Source of the DNA: Candidatus Bathyarchaeota archaeon
GTDB taxonomy: Archaea > Thermoproteota > Bathyarchaeia > Bathyarchaeales > Bathycorpusculaceae
DNA: 61,719 nt
Direction of reading: 5' to 3'
NCBI GenBank assembly: GCA_003141855.1
Contig: PLNS01000025.1
Coordinates: forward strand, 1 to 61,719
Within the stretch, counting starts at the first letter, position 1. Each line of letters opens with the position of its first letter. The position numbers and the translations under genes were made by a program. Positions 40,299-49,719 of this stretch are shown piece by piece. The notes beneath the pieces are model-generated. The model made no database searches. It worked only from the letters and a program-made list of their open reading frames with translations, and was not told the DNA's origin.

Positions 40299-41645
40299 TT
40301 ATTGCTTTTTTCCGTCATGCTTTCTTGAATGGTAAAATAAGCCGACCATGGCAATGACTACTGTGGCTCCAGAAACAGTAGCAATGGGCGCGATTGGGAA
40401 AGATTCGGCGGATATACTAAAGGTTATGACGTCTGAAACCCCCATACTTTCAGAGTTGTCTTTTGCGTAGACTGTAATGTTATGCAAACCGCTGGCTAAA
40501 CTTGTTAGTGTTGTGTTATCTGTAACAGTTATGTTGGCTTGCCCATCAAGGCTGTAGCCAATCCATGAGACTGGCTTATTCACAGTAAAAGCTAATGAAA
40601 CGTTGCTTGATTCATAGGTTGTGTTTTTAGGAGAAATAACAGAAATTGTAGGTGGTATAGAACCGTATCCGATTGGTGTATAGATAGTATTTTCTGAGCT
40701 GGAGATGAATTTCAGATGTAGGTACGGTGGCTTATCCGGTATAACGGTATGCCCTCCAATTAAATATAACTTGTCATCTAGTACAGCCACAGCCAAACCA
40801 AACCGTGCATTTGGTGAACTGCTAGCTGTCCAGCTATCGGTTTGGGGGTCATAGATTTGTGTCTTGAATACTGGGCTTGATCTCGAGTCGAATCCAGTAT
40901 TTTCTGAGGTAAATACATAAATCCGCTGGGGAGCAAATACGCCCGTCGTTGCGCCACCTGCTAATGCATTGCCGAAAGGTGGCGGGGATGCTCTTAAGCT
41001 CCAGCTGTCGTTGTCAGTATCGTAAATTTCAGTCAGCCCCGAGCTGAGCATGAATATTTTGTTGTTAACAACTGAAGAAACGTATTTATTTGTATAATAA
41101 TTGGCGCAATCATAAGTTACAGGCATCGAAGCTTTAGTAGTCCAACTATCCGTGATAGGATCGTAAACTTCGGTAATATTACTTGGGACATTTCCTTTTG
41201 TTCCTCCGATCGCATAGATTTTACCGTCGACAACATTAGCCTGCAAGTTAGCTCTAGCTGTGAGCAAAGGTTCTTTTGTTGCCCACGTGTTCGTTGCTGG
41301 ATCATATACTTCATTTTCTCCACTTACTATAAATCCACTGCCGCAACATGCGATGGCTCCACCAATACAATAAATCTTGTCTTGGTAAACAGCCGTAGCA
41401 AAGAAGAATCTTGGGGTCGGCATAGGCGCTTTAAACGTCCACGTGTCAGTCGAAGGATCATACTCTTCGATTGAGCCACCGCCCTCAATTCCAATAGCAT
41501 AGATTTTACCGTTTACAACAGCCACGCCCAAGTTATCTCTTGCCTGATGCATAGGCTCATTGCTGCCAACAAATGAGGCCACAGTAGCATGCACAGATAG
41601 CCCACCAGCTACCGCCCACAAAAACATTGAAAAAATAACAATCAT
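40299..41645 (-). CDS. Exported Kelch-repeat protein with Ig-like domain
   Basis: About 448 residues with a signal helix, five or six Kelch blades (VVNGKIYAIGIEGGGSIEEY, VYQDKIYCIGGAIACCGSGF, VVDGKIYAIGGTKGN, LDDKLYLIGGHTV), then an Ig-like domain starting PPTISVISPKNTTYESSNVS, and an anchor helix near the end. It probably sits outside the cell and binds carbohydrate or protein. Such proteins are common in uncultured archaea. Confidence 0.8.
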   Translation of the reverse strand: MIVIFSMFLWAVAGGLSVHATVASFVGSNEPMHQARDNLGVAVVNGKIYAIGIEGGGSIEEYDPSTDTWTFKAPMPTPRFFFATAVYQDKIYCIGGAIACCGSGFIVSGENEVYDPATNTWATKEPLLTARANLQANVVDGKIYAIGGTKGNVPSNITEVYDPITDSWTTKASMPVTYDCANYYTNKYVSSVVNNKIFMLSSGLTEIYDTDNDSWSLRASPPPFGNALAGGATTGVFAPQRIYVFTSENTGFDSRSSPVFKTQIYDPQTDSWTASSSPNARFGLAVAVLDDKLYLIGGHTVIPDKPPYLHLKFISSSENTIYTPIGYGSIPPTISVISPKNTTYESSNVSLAFTVNKPVSWIGYSLDGQANITVTDNTTLTSLASGLHNITVYAKDNSESMGVSDVITFSISAESFPIAPIATVSGATVVIAMVGLFYHSRKHDGKKQ

Positions 41646-41721
41646 CAAGACTTTTCTTATAGCCTATAACTCTCCCCAAGGAACAAGCCGTTCCGCAAAA
41701 AGAACACCCTCTTGCCCACCT

Positions 41722-42216
41722 TGGTACAACTATTTAATAATAGGATTTAGCACAAATGGTTACGATTGGGATTATTCGATTTACTGTGAAGTTCAAAGCT
41801 ATGACTTCTTTGACATCACCGTTGGTAGCACCGATAGTTCATTTAATTATCTTGCGATCTTTTCTTGGTGTCCCGTTGGTGTTGATCCTAGAGAAAAAAG
41901 TAGCTTTTACATAAACAGCATTGAAGTCATTGAAAAGCCAATTCCTACATTGTTATATATGTATACCGTTGATGGTCAATATTACGGTGCTCCGCTAAAT
42001 CCAAACATTTACATTGATGACAATCTTGCAGGAATTGGGTGTGGGGCTATTCAAGTTGATCCTGGATGGCATAGTGTCTACGTTGATGAGACAGTATGGG
42101 ATCCGTACTCTAATTCCTATGCGCATCTTTGGTATATGAGCGATAACCTCAACAACGGTGACTACAGATGGATCGACTCCGACTATGAAATTATAGCTTG
42201 GTACTTACCAGAATAA
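41722..42216 (+). pseudogene. 5'-truncated gene fragment (secreted-type)
   Basis: The frame encodes YLIIGFSTNGYDWDYSIYCE, SWCPVGVDPREKSSFYINSI and GYSYAHLWYMSD-like aromatic-rich strands to PE at 42216, but no credible start is present. Upstream the frame only runs antisense into the Kelch gene. It looks like the C-terminal part of an exported beta-rich protein. Confidence 0.45.
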
Positions 42217-42317
42217 GGGAAAAAAGTATTTATCCTCTCTTTTTTCCATTTTTCATTTGTTTAAGCCAAAGTCACAATTTATAGTTCAGACTTGTTGCTT
42301 TCTAGAACCTCTTTTAA

Positions 42318-42551
42318 AGTTCAGATACTAACGAAGACCAATCAAACATCAGTGCAACCCAATACTCGCAAATATTGTATGAAATTAGCCATAGAAATGA
42401 CCAAGCAGGACAACCAATGTCACTACACACATTCGATTGTTCACAAAACAATTTCAAGTTCCAAGTAAATAGCCCAAATGGTGGATTCACTTTTGACCCA
42501 TCACCGCAAGTCAACGGAATTTTCTATGTTCCTGCATGTGAACTTGCTTAG
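42318..42551 (+). pseudogene. Second 5'-truncated gene fragment
   Basis: Following a TAA at 42315 the frame SSDTNEDQSNISATQYSQIL, YEISHRNDQAGQPMSLHTFD, NS-PNGGFTFDPSPQVNGIF runs to TAG 42551. Composition is coding-like (Asn/Gln/Ser-rich, exported type) without a start. The gap 42552-42856 has a TATA-like TTTATATAAGG but no gene. Confidence 0.35.
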
Positions 42552-42856
42552 TCAAAATTTCTTGACCGCTTCTTTTGGGGTTTTTGCCTTTATATAAGGG
42601 GCTATAGAAAAAAATCGCACGCCTGTCCTAAGCTTCCCAGCGCAACCTGCAACTGCTTGCGGAAACCGCCACAACCAATCAGCAAACGCCAGCGCCAACC
42701 AATCCCAAATCAGACGCCAAAGCTCAATCTGTTGGTTGTTGTTGTGGTATAGGGATATTTTTGCACAACTACTAATAAAAAAACGGTCATTGGGCAAAAA
42801 AATTTAACAGCAACGCCAACCAAATAATCACCAAGATTGCACAGAGGTTATTTGGA

Positions 42857-44485
42857 ATGCGTAGTGACGAGATAAAAATTGGAGCAGAACGGGCACCACA
42901 TCGAGCCCTGCTTAAGAGTTTAGGTTTAACAGATCAAGATTTAGCTAAACCATTCATAGGCATAGCTAACAGTTACACGTCCATCGTTCCAGGACACATT
43001 CACCTAAGAGCACTGGGTGAAGCCGTGAAAGAAGGCATCCTGGAAGCTGGCGGCACACCCTTCGAGTTCAACACCATAGCCGTATGCGACGGCATAGCCA
43101 TGGGACACGAAGGCATGCGGTACTCGCTTCCCAGCCGCGAATTAATCGCCGACTCAGTGGAAATCATGATGCAAGCCCACCGCTTAGACGGCATGGTACT
43201 GATTTCCAACTGCGACAAAGTCACGCCAGGCATGCTCATGGCAGCAGCAAGACTCGACGTTCCAGCAATTTCCGTTACTGGTGGACCGATGGCTTCAGGC
43301 ATACTGGAGGGACAAAAAGTCGGCGTCAACAACGTTTTTGAAGCCGTCGGCAAAGTGTTCGCTGGCAAAATGACTGAGAAAGAATCCGTGGCGCTTGAGA
43401 ATGCGGCTTGTCCTGGCTGCGGTTCCTGCAACGGCATGTTTACAGCAAACACCATGGCATGCGTCACAGAAGCTTTAGGCATGTCACTGCCCTACTGTGC
43501 CACAGCGTTAGCGAATGGAGCGTTAAAGCAGAGAATCGCCAAAAAAACTGGCGAAAAAATCGTCGAACTCACCAAAAAAGACGTCAAGCCCTCACAGATA
43601 ATGACCCAGAAAGCCTTCGAAAACGCAATCGCAGTAGACATGGCTTTGGGAGGCTCCACAAACACGGTTTTGCACGTGTCGGCAATCGCTAAGGAAGCTG
43701 GAGTAAAACTGCAGCTCTCAACCTTCAACGACGCAGGCAAAAAAATCCCGCACCTCTGCAGTATGGTTCCAAGCGGGCCCTACGACATGGAAGACCTTGG
43801 CAACGCAGGCGGCTTACCAGCACTAATCAAAGAGCTCAAGCCATTCGTGAATTTTGACGCCTTAACGGTTACGGGTAAAACAGTCGGCGAAAACATTGCA
43901 GAAGCCAAAGTAATCAACGCTGAAGTAATCCGCCCATTAAACAACCCCGTGCACAAGGAAGGCGGCATAGCCATACTCAAAGGCAACTTGGCACCTCAAG
44001 GCGCAGTCGTCAAGATGGCAGCGGTTTCACCCAAAATGCTCAAACATCAAGGTCCAGCCAAAGTCTACGACTCCGAAAAAGAAGCCTCAGAAGCCATGAA
44101 ACGCCATGAAGTCAAGGCAGGCGATGTTGTGGTTATTCGTTATGAAGGCCCAAAGGGTGGACCGGGGATGCCTGAAATGCTTATGCCCACAGCCACCATT
44201 GCAGGTATGGGTTTGAGCGAAAGCGTAGCGTTGATTACGGACGGAAGGTTTTCAGGTGCGACCCGTGGACCATGCATCGGGCATGTTGCTCCTGAAGCCT
44301 TTGATGGCGGACCGATTGCGGCGCTTAGAAACGGCGACATCATAACCGTTGACATTCCCAACAGGGTTTTGAAGGTGGAGTTGTCGGAGCAGGAGCTTAA
44401 AGAGCGGTTGGCGGCGTGGAAACCGAGGAAACCAAAGATTTCCAAGGGTATTCTTGCGCGTTTTTGCCCTGTTCTTTTAGAATAG
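42857..44485 (+). CDS. ilvD: Dihydroxy-acid dehydratase
   Basis: 542 residues. [37 protein letters not shown] and [20 protein letters not shown] are signature motifs; cysteines hold the Fe-S cluster. It converts dihydroxy acids to 2-oxo acids for valine and isoleucine. GAGGTT precedes ATG 42857. It stands alone, 1.6 kb upstream of ilvB on the same strand. Confidence 0.95.
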   Translation: MRSDEIKIGAERAPHRALLKSLGLTDQDLAKPFIGIANSYTSIVPGHIHLRALGEAVKEGILEAGGTPFEFNTIAVCDGIAMGHEGMRYSLPSRELIADSVEIMMQAHRLDGMVLISNCDKVTPGMLMAAARLDVPAISVTGGPMASGILEGQKVGVNNVFEAVGKVFAGKMTEKESVALENAACPGCGSCNGMFTANTMACVTEALGMSLPYCATALANGALKQRIAKKTGEKIVELTKKDVKPSQIMTQKAFENAIAVDMALGGSTNTVLHVSAIAKEAGVKLQLSTFNDAGKKIPHLCSMVPSGPYDMEDLGNAGGLPALIKELKPFVNFDALTVTGKTVGENIAEAKVINAEVIRPLNNPVHKEGGIAILKGNLAPQGAVVKMAAVSPKMLKHQGPAKVYDSEKEASEAMKRHEVKAGDVVVIRYEGPKGGPGMPEMLMPTATIAGMGLSESVALITDGRFSGATRGPCIGHVAPEAFDGGPIAALRNGDIITVDIPNRVLKVELSEQELKERLAAWKPRKPKISKGILARFCPVLLE

Positions 44486-44522
44486 AAGGTTGGAAGAAAG
44501 GGAAACTGGCGGGTGCGCTGGT

Positions 44523-44768
44523 TTACCAGTCGCGTCCATACATCATTCCCATACCCATTCTGTATGGATAGGCGCCTTGCTGTGGATATTGAGAGTACCC
44601 ATTGTTTGGGGGTAAGTATCCGTAGTTGCCAGTGTAGCCTTGTGGTGTTTGACTGTAGATGCTGTTTTGGTTTTGAGTGTTAACGTATTGGGCGTAGGTT
44701 ACTCCGACTGCCGCCATGATTACCAGTGAAGCTGCCAAGAGGAAAAGGATGGTTTTTGTCTTAGTCAT
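44523..44768 (-). CDS. Small exported Gln/Tyr/Met-rich protein (81 aa)
   Basis: MTKTKTILFLLAASLVIMAA then VGVTYAQYVNTQNQNSIYSQ is a signal peptide; the mature part is rich in Gln, Tyr, Gly, Pro and ends RMGMGMMYGRDW. GAGGTGA precedes the ATG. It is divergent from a membrane-anchored regulator whose outside loop is also Gln/Met/Gly-rich. Perhaps metal-binding; unproven. Confidence 0.65.
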   Translation of the reverse strand: MTKTKTILFLLAASLVIMAAVGVTYAQYVNTQNQNSIYSQTPQGYTGNYGYLPPNNGYSQYPQQGAYPYRMGMGMMYGRDW

Positions 44769-44934
44769 TTTTTTTCACCTCAACATACCATGGGGCTTGG
44801 CGTGGTTTGAGAGTTCGCTGATACATAACTGAAACATTTTGGTGAAACGGTTTCGGATGGTTTTTTATGTTGAAAAATGGTCGGGGTGGAAAAATCTTTA
44901 AATCTTCCGAAGATAAGTCTTTTTTAGATATAAC

Positions 44935-45519
44935 ATGAAAAGAGTTAACATGTTTCTAACCATACTAATCGCATCCATAGCAGCCCTGATAGCTCTCACC
45001 ATAGTAGGCTTCGCGGTTTTCTCCACAACCCAGCAGAACCAAAACAATTGGATGAGCCAAATGTGGGGAAGTTCAGGCGGAATGATGGGGCAAACAGGAG
45101 CCATGCAAGCTTCAGCGATAAGTCCGTTGCTGCCCTATTTCGGCGTGTTGTTCGCTGTCATGGTTAGCGTTACCATAATTGGGATAGTCGGTTTAGCTTA
45201 CTACCTGCTGTATCCCCAAATCAGAATCGGCGCAACTCAACCTATTCAAAACATGCCGTATCAGCCAGCATCAAACGGAACCACACCATACGAATCCGTC
45301 GCCAAAACCCTCACAGAAGAAGAACGCAAAATCATACAAGTCCTAAACGCCCACGACGGCAAATACCTCCAAAAATACATACGAAACGAAACAGGCCTAA
45401 GCCGACTCCAAACCCACCGAATAATCGCGCGTTTAGCCGACCGAGGCATCGTCTCGCTGGAAAAGACTGGAAACACCAACCAAGTCTACTTATCCAGCTG
45501 GCTTCAACAAAAAAGTTAA
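44935..45519 (+). CDS. Membrane-anchored winged-helix regulator
   Basis: 194 residues: a first helix (VNMFLTILIASIAALIALTI), an outside loop with NWMSQMWGSSGGMMGQTGAM, a second helix, then a cytoplasmic winged helix TEEERKIIQVLNAHDGKYLQ, KYIRNETGLSRLQTHRIIAR, LADRGIVSLEKTGNTNQVYL. Archaeal one-component sensors of this layout pass a membrane signal to DNA. The Met-rich loop could sense metal. Probably regulates the divergent gene. Confidence 0.75.
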   Translation: MKRVNMFLTILIASIAALIALTIVGFAVFSTTQQNQNNWMSQMWGSSGGMMGQTGAMQASAISPLLPYFGVLFAVMVSVTIIGIVGLAYYLLYPQIRIGATQPIQNMPYQPASNGTTPYESVAKTLTEEERKIIQVLNAHDGKYLQKYIRNETGLSRLQTHRIIARLADRGIVSLEKTGNTNQVYLSSWLQQKS

Positions 45520-45545
45520 CCTACACTAGTGCTCGGAGTTGACTA

Positions 45546-45836
45546 TACCCCCCTTATTTATAGGCTCAACGCCTGCAGAGCCTAAAATGTTAAGGTGATA
45601 TGCGTTCATTGGCAAGAAGCAATTAGTGAACTGCGCTTGTGCAGAAATATTTTTGTTGTCTTACCAGTTGCACCTGCGACAATCTGCAAGTTTTAACTTG
45701 GAAACAAAAGGGCACTCCACCTCTCACAGTGACCTCCCCCTCCCTTATTTAAAGAGACAAATTATACTTGGCTTTAACTTGCTAATGGCTGCAAAAAACG
45801 CCAATACCGCCCTACCCCCTATAGGATTCTGCAAGC
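45546..45836 (+). promoter_or_regulatory. C-tract/TATA boxes and partial 51-bp repeat
   Basis: TACCCCCCTTATTTATAGG (45546-45564) and CCTCCCCCTCCCTTATTTAA (45733-45752) resemble the boxes before the chaperonin gene. CCTACCCCCTATAGGATTCT (from 45811) is a partial copy of the dispersed repeat. No gene is supported in 45520-45987. Confidence 0.4.
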
Positions 45837-45987
45837 GATTAAAGGCAAGGTTTCTTTAATCACAGCTTGTTACTTGGGCATGTTAATTATTCACAAATAG
45901 CTGTAAATAACGTATGCAGACACCGTAAACTTTTTATTTGCACAACGATGTACTTTTAAAGAACGTGGAGTTTCAAGAGGCAAGAAC

Positions 45988-46038
45988 ATGAGGGATCGTC
46001 ACCTCAATAACTGGGATCGTCGGGTACTTATTCTTTGA
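45988..46038 (+). CDS. Putative 16-residue leader peptide of ilvB
   Basis: GAGG lies 7 bases before ATG 45988. The peptide MRDRHLNNWDRRVLIL ends in Val-Leu-Ile-Leu just ahead of acetolactate synthase, as in bacterial ilv leader peptides. Such control is not established in archaea, so this is a hypothesis. Confidence 0.35.
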   Translation: MRDRHLNNWDRRVLIL

Positions 46039-46054
46039 TTCACCCAGGTTACCC
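46011..46054 (+). promoter_or_regulatory. Possible switch structure in ilvB leader
   Basis: CTGGG (46011-46015) can pair CCCAG (46043-46047), while GGGTA (46022-46026) can pair TACCC (46050-46054). The two helices cross, so they are mutually exclusive or form a pseudoknot. The first overlaps the end of the leader peptide. Confidence 0.3.
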
Positions 46055-46137
46055 TCTAAAAAAGCTACGAAATTTTCAAACTCAACTTTTCAAGACGAGA
46101 GTACAGTAAATTCTTCAAACAAAGGAGCACGATTTAA

Positions 46138-47844
46138 ATGACTAAAATGTCTGGTGCACAAGCACTCTTAGAATCCCTTGAACGAGAAAACGTAGACGTG
46201 ATATTCGGCATCTTAGGCGGAGCAATCCTGCCAGTTTACGACGCGTTATGCGATAACAAGAAAATACGCCACATACTCGCACGACACGAGCAGGGAGCAG
46301 CCCACGCCGCCGAAGGCTACGCACGAGCCAGCGGACGAGCAGGCGTATGCATGGCAACCAGCGGTCCAGGAGCCACCAACCTAGTCACAGGCATCGCAAA
46401 CGCATACATGGATTCCTCACCAATAATCGCCCTAACAGGACAAATCCCATCGACAGGCGTCAACACCTCATACATGATTGGCCGAGACGCCTTCCAAGAA
46501 GCAGACATCATCGGCATCACCACCGCAATCACCAAATACAATTACCAACCAAGAACCGTAGCCGAAATCCCAGTCGCCGTTAAAAGCGCTTTTTACTTAG
46601 CAACCACAGGCAGACCAGGACCAGTCCTGATTGATTTGCCAAAGAACGTTCAAGCAGGTATTGCTGATGTTGAATTCACTGATAAGATTGATGTCGGCGG
46701 ATACAAATTAGTCGGCGAACCAGATTTAGCAAAAATCAGCGAAGCGGCTAATCTGCTGGCGAAGGCTGAGCAGCCAATCATACTGGCAGGCGGCGGAGTA
46801 ATAATCGCTGGAGCATCAGATGAACTGATCCAAATGTCAGACTTACTTATGGCGCCAGTTGCCACATCTTTCATGGGTAAAGGCGCATTCCCCGAAACCC
46901 ACCCGTTATCGCTTGGAAGCATCGGCATGCATGGCAACCCAGCGGCAAACAAACTGATGGGCGAAGCAGACGTCTTGCTGGCTGTTGGAACAAGGTTCTC
47001 TGACCGCGCAACCGCAAACCTAGACACATTCGCTTCAAACGCCAAGAAAATCCACATAGACATCGACGCTGCAGAAATCAACAAAAACATCGAAGTAGAC
47101 GTGCCCATAGTCGGCGACGCTAAAGTCTCACTGAAGATGCTGCATGCTGCCGTATCGAAGAAGCTGCAGAAAGGCGAAGGAAAAGCATGGACAAAACGGG
47201 TCAAGGAAGCCAAGGAACAGCTAAGCCCACTACTAAAAGAGTTGCCCAAAGACTTGGTTCCCAAAGCGTTGCTAACAGAATTAAGGAAACTGTTGCCTGA
47301 AAGCGCCATAGTCACCACGGAAGTGGGGCAGAACCAAATGTGGTCAGCCCTGTACTTCAAAGCATTAAAACCACGCACATTCATCAGTTCAGGCGGCTTA
47401 GGAACCATGGGTTTCGGCTTCCCAGCAGCGATAGGCGCCAAAGTCGCATGCCCAAACCGACCAGTCGTGGACATAGCGGGCGACGGCAGCTTCATAATGA
47501 CCGAACAGGAACTAGCATGCTCAGTAACCGAGGACATTCCAGTCACCGTCATAGTGCTAAACAACTCCGTGCTTGGCATGGTGGCGCAGTGGCAAAGAAT
47601 GCTCTACAAACGTCGCTACATGGCAGTAAACCTAGGCAAAACACCCGACTTCGTCAAGCTAGCAGAAGCTTACGGAGCGCTAGGCCTCAGAGCAACCTCA
47701 ATCGAGGAATTCCACAAAGCAGTTAAGACAGCACTAAACAGTAAGGTTACAACGGTAATCGATGTGCCTATTGGCTCAGAGACCGATGTGGTTCCCTTTG
47801 TGCCTCCAGGCTGCGGTTTACCGCAACAGAGAGGTGACTATTAA
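46138..47844 (+). CDS. ilvB: Acetolactate synthase large subunit
   Basis: 568 residues. HEQGAAHAAEGYARASGRAG holds the catalytic Glu; GDGSFIMTEQELACSVTEDI and the following Asn-Asn are the thiamine diphosphate motif. It joins two pyruvates, or pyruvate and 2-oxobutyrate. GGAG precedes ATG 46138. The small subunit follows with one base of overlap. Confidence 0.95.
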   Translation: MTKMSGAQALLESLERENVDVIFGILGGAILPVYDALCDNKKIRHILARHEQGAAHAAEGYARASGRAGVCMATSGPGATNLVTGIANAYMDSSPIIALTGQIPSTGVNTSYMIGRDAFQEADIIGITTAITKYNYQPRTVAEIPVAVKSAFYLATTGRPGPVLIDLPKNVQAGIADVEFTDKIDVGGYKLVGEPDLAKISEAANLLAKAEQPIILAGGGVIIAGASDELIQMSDLLMAPVATSFMGKGAFPETHPLSLGSIGMHGNPAANKLMGEADVLLAVGTRFSDRATANLDTFASNAKKIHIDIDAAEINKNIEVDVPIVGDAKVSLKMLHAAVSKKLQKGEGKAWTKRVKEAKEQLSPLLKELPKDLVPKALLTELRKLLPESAIVTTEVGQNQMWSALYFKALKPRTFISSGGLGTMGFGFPAAIGAKVACPNRPVVDIAGDGSFIMTEQELACSVTEDIPVTVIVLNNSVLGMVAQWQRMLYKRRYMAVNLGKTPDFVKLAEAYGALGLRATSIEEFHKAVKTALNSKVTTVIDVPIGSETDVVPFVPPGCGLPQQRGDY

Positions 47845-48356
47845 TGGAAACTGGAAAAACCAAAGTAATCAGCGTCCTAGTAGACAACAAGCCAGGTGTC
47901 CTCCATGGCATCGCAAACCTGTTCCGCCGAAGAAACTTTAACATCGAAAGCATCACCGTCGGACCGACTGAACAAAAAAACATAGCCCGCATGACCATAA
48001 CCGTCAACGAAGACGAGAAAACAATCGAACAAGTCGTCAAACAACTCGCAAAACTAATCGACGTCCTTAAAGTCGATGAACTCTCGCAGGGAAACTTTGT
48101 CATGCGCGAACTCGCTTTGATAAAAGTTAACGTGCCGAGCTCCAAAGAACGCTCCGACATCATCAACTGCGTAGACGTCTTCAGAGGCAGAATCATCGAC
48201 GTCTCCACCGACAGCTTAACCGTTGAAATCACAGGAACCCCCGACAAAATCGACGCCTTCCTAAACCTCATGAAAACCTTCGGCGTCATAGAACTCGCAA
48301 GAACAGGCATAACAGCATTAGGCCGAGGCGCAAAATCAATAAGAATCGACGAATAA
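47844..48356 (+). CDS. ilvN: Acetolactate synthase small (regulatory) subunit
   Basis: 170 residues with an N-terminal ACT domain: ISVLVDNKPGVLHGIANLFR then RRNFNIESITVGPTEQKNIA. The C-terminal domain is typical (RELALIKVNVPSSKERSDII). It mediates valine feedback on IlvB. Overlaps ilvB by one base. Confidence 0.93.
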   Translation: METGKTKVISVLVDNKPGVLHGIANLFRRRNFNIESITVGPTEQKNIARMTITVNEDEKTIEQVVKQLAKLIDVLKVDELSQGNFVMRELALIKVNVPSSKERSDIINCVDVFRGRIIDVSTDSLTVEITGTPDKIDAFLNLMKTFGVIELARTGITALGRGAKSIRIDE

Positions 48357-48450
48357 ACAGCATTGCCCAAGCGGAAATACTTAATTGTCTGTTCTTCAAA
48401 ATTGCCATTATCTTAAACATATTTAGGTTAATTTAAGGATAAGAGAAACC

Positions 48451-49719
48451 ATGAACATTACAGAAAAAATCTTAGCTAAAGCCTCAGGAAAAAAAGCCGT
48501 GCATCCAGGAGAAATCATTGACGCAAACGTTGACATGGTCATGGTACACGACTTAACTGGACCTTTAGCCGTTGAAGCCTTCAAAAAAATAGGCATACAA
48601 AAAGTTTGGGATAACAAAAAAGTAGTCGTAATTCTGGACCACCAGGTTCCAGCCGAATCCGTCAAGGCAGCAGAACTGCACAAGACCATGAGGCAATTCG
48701 CCAAAGACCAAAACCTACAGATATACGACGTAGGCAAAGGCGGAATATGCCACCAAGTCATGCCTGAAAAAGGACACGTAACCCCGGGCGCAGTAATCGT
48801 GGGCGCGGACTCGCACACTTGCACTTACGGAGCGTTTGGAGCTTTCGCCACAGGCATCGGCTCAACTGAAGCAGCCGCGGTTTTTGCCACGGGCAAGATT
48901 TGGCTAAAAGTCCCCCCAGCAATAAAAGTGAACGTGAAGGGGAAATTCCAAAAGTACGTTACACCAAAAGACCTAATCCTATCAATCATCGGCAAGATGG
49001 GCGTTGACGGCGCAATCTACAAGAGCGCAGAATTCACGGGACCAACCATCAAAAGCATGTGCATGTCTGGAAGAATGACCCTGTGCAATATGGCAGTGGA
49101 AATGGGCGCCAAAAACGGCATAATCGAACCCGACGAAAAAACAAGCAAATTCCTAGAAGGCAGAGTCAAAGCGTTACCAGACTTTGAGGCGCTGAAAAGC
49201 GACAAGGACGCAGTTTACGAGCGAACTGTGGAGTTTGACGTGTCAAAGATGGAGCCGCAAGTAGCCTGCCCATCATCCGTCGACAACGTTAAACCGGTCT
49301 CAGAAGTAGGCAACGTACCAATCGAACAAGCTTTCATTGGGTCATGCACAAACGGCAGAATCGAAGATTTACGCTTAGCCGCCGAAGTCTTGAAGGGCAA
49401 ACGAGTCAAAGACGGCGTACGCGCCCTGGTGATTCCAGCTTCCCAAGAAGTCTACCGACAAGCCTTAAACGAGGGCTTACTAGAAATCTTCACTGACGCA
49501 GGCGCCATAGTGTGCGGTTCAGCATGCGGACCATGCTTGGGCGGCCACATTGGCTTGCTGGCAGCAGGAGAAGCATGCGTTAGTACTTCAAATCGCAATT
49601 TCATCGGAAGAATGGGCAGCACCCAAGCCAGCGTCTACTTAGCGTCACCCGCAACGGTGGCAGCTTCAGCAGTCACGGGCAAATTAACCGACCCCACAAC
49701 ATTGGAGGCAAAAGCATGA
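48451..49719 (+). CDS. leuC: 3-isopropylmalate dehydratase large subunit
   Basis: 422 residues. IGSCTNGRIEDLRLAAEVL and CGSACGPCLGGHIGLL carry the Fe-S cysteines; VGADSHTCTYGAFGAFATGI is an active-site segment. It is of the archaeal homoaconitase-like type (about 420 residues), so activity on related substrates such as citramalate is also possible. Starts a tightly overlapped operon leuC-leuD-leuB-leuA-pheA. Confidence 0.92.
   Translation: MNITEKILAKASGKKAVHPGEIIDANVDMVMVHDLTGPLAVEAFKKIGIQKVWDNKKVVVILDHQVPAESVKAAELHKTMRQFAKDQNLQIYDVGKGGICHQVMPEKGHVTPGAVIVGADSHTCTYGAFGAFATGIGSTEAAAVFATGKIWLKVPPAIKVNVKGKFQKYVTPKDLILSIIGKMGVDGAIYKSAEFTGPTIKSMCMSGRMTLCNMAVEMGAKNGIIEPDEKTSKFLEGRVKALPDFEALKSDKDAVYERTVEFDVSKMEPQVACPSSVDNVKPVSEVGNVPIEQAFIGSCTNGRIEDLRLAAEVLKGKRVKDGVRALVIPASQEVYRQALNEGLLEIFTDAGAIVCGSACGPCLGGHIGLLAAGEACVSTSNRNFIGRMGSTQASVYLASPATVAASAVTGKLTDPTTLEAKA

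Noticed and set aside
42552-42797. 81-codon minus-strand Trp-rich frame upstream of ilvD
   Set aside because: No start signal, odd composition, and it lies in the promoter region of ilvD.
45626-45859. 77-codon plus-strand frame
   Set aside because: It passes through C-tract boxes and the partial 51-bp repeat; most likely spurious.
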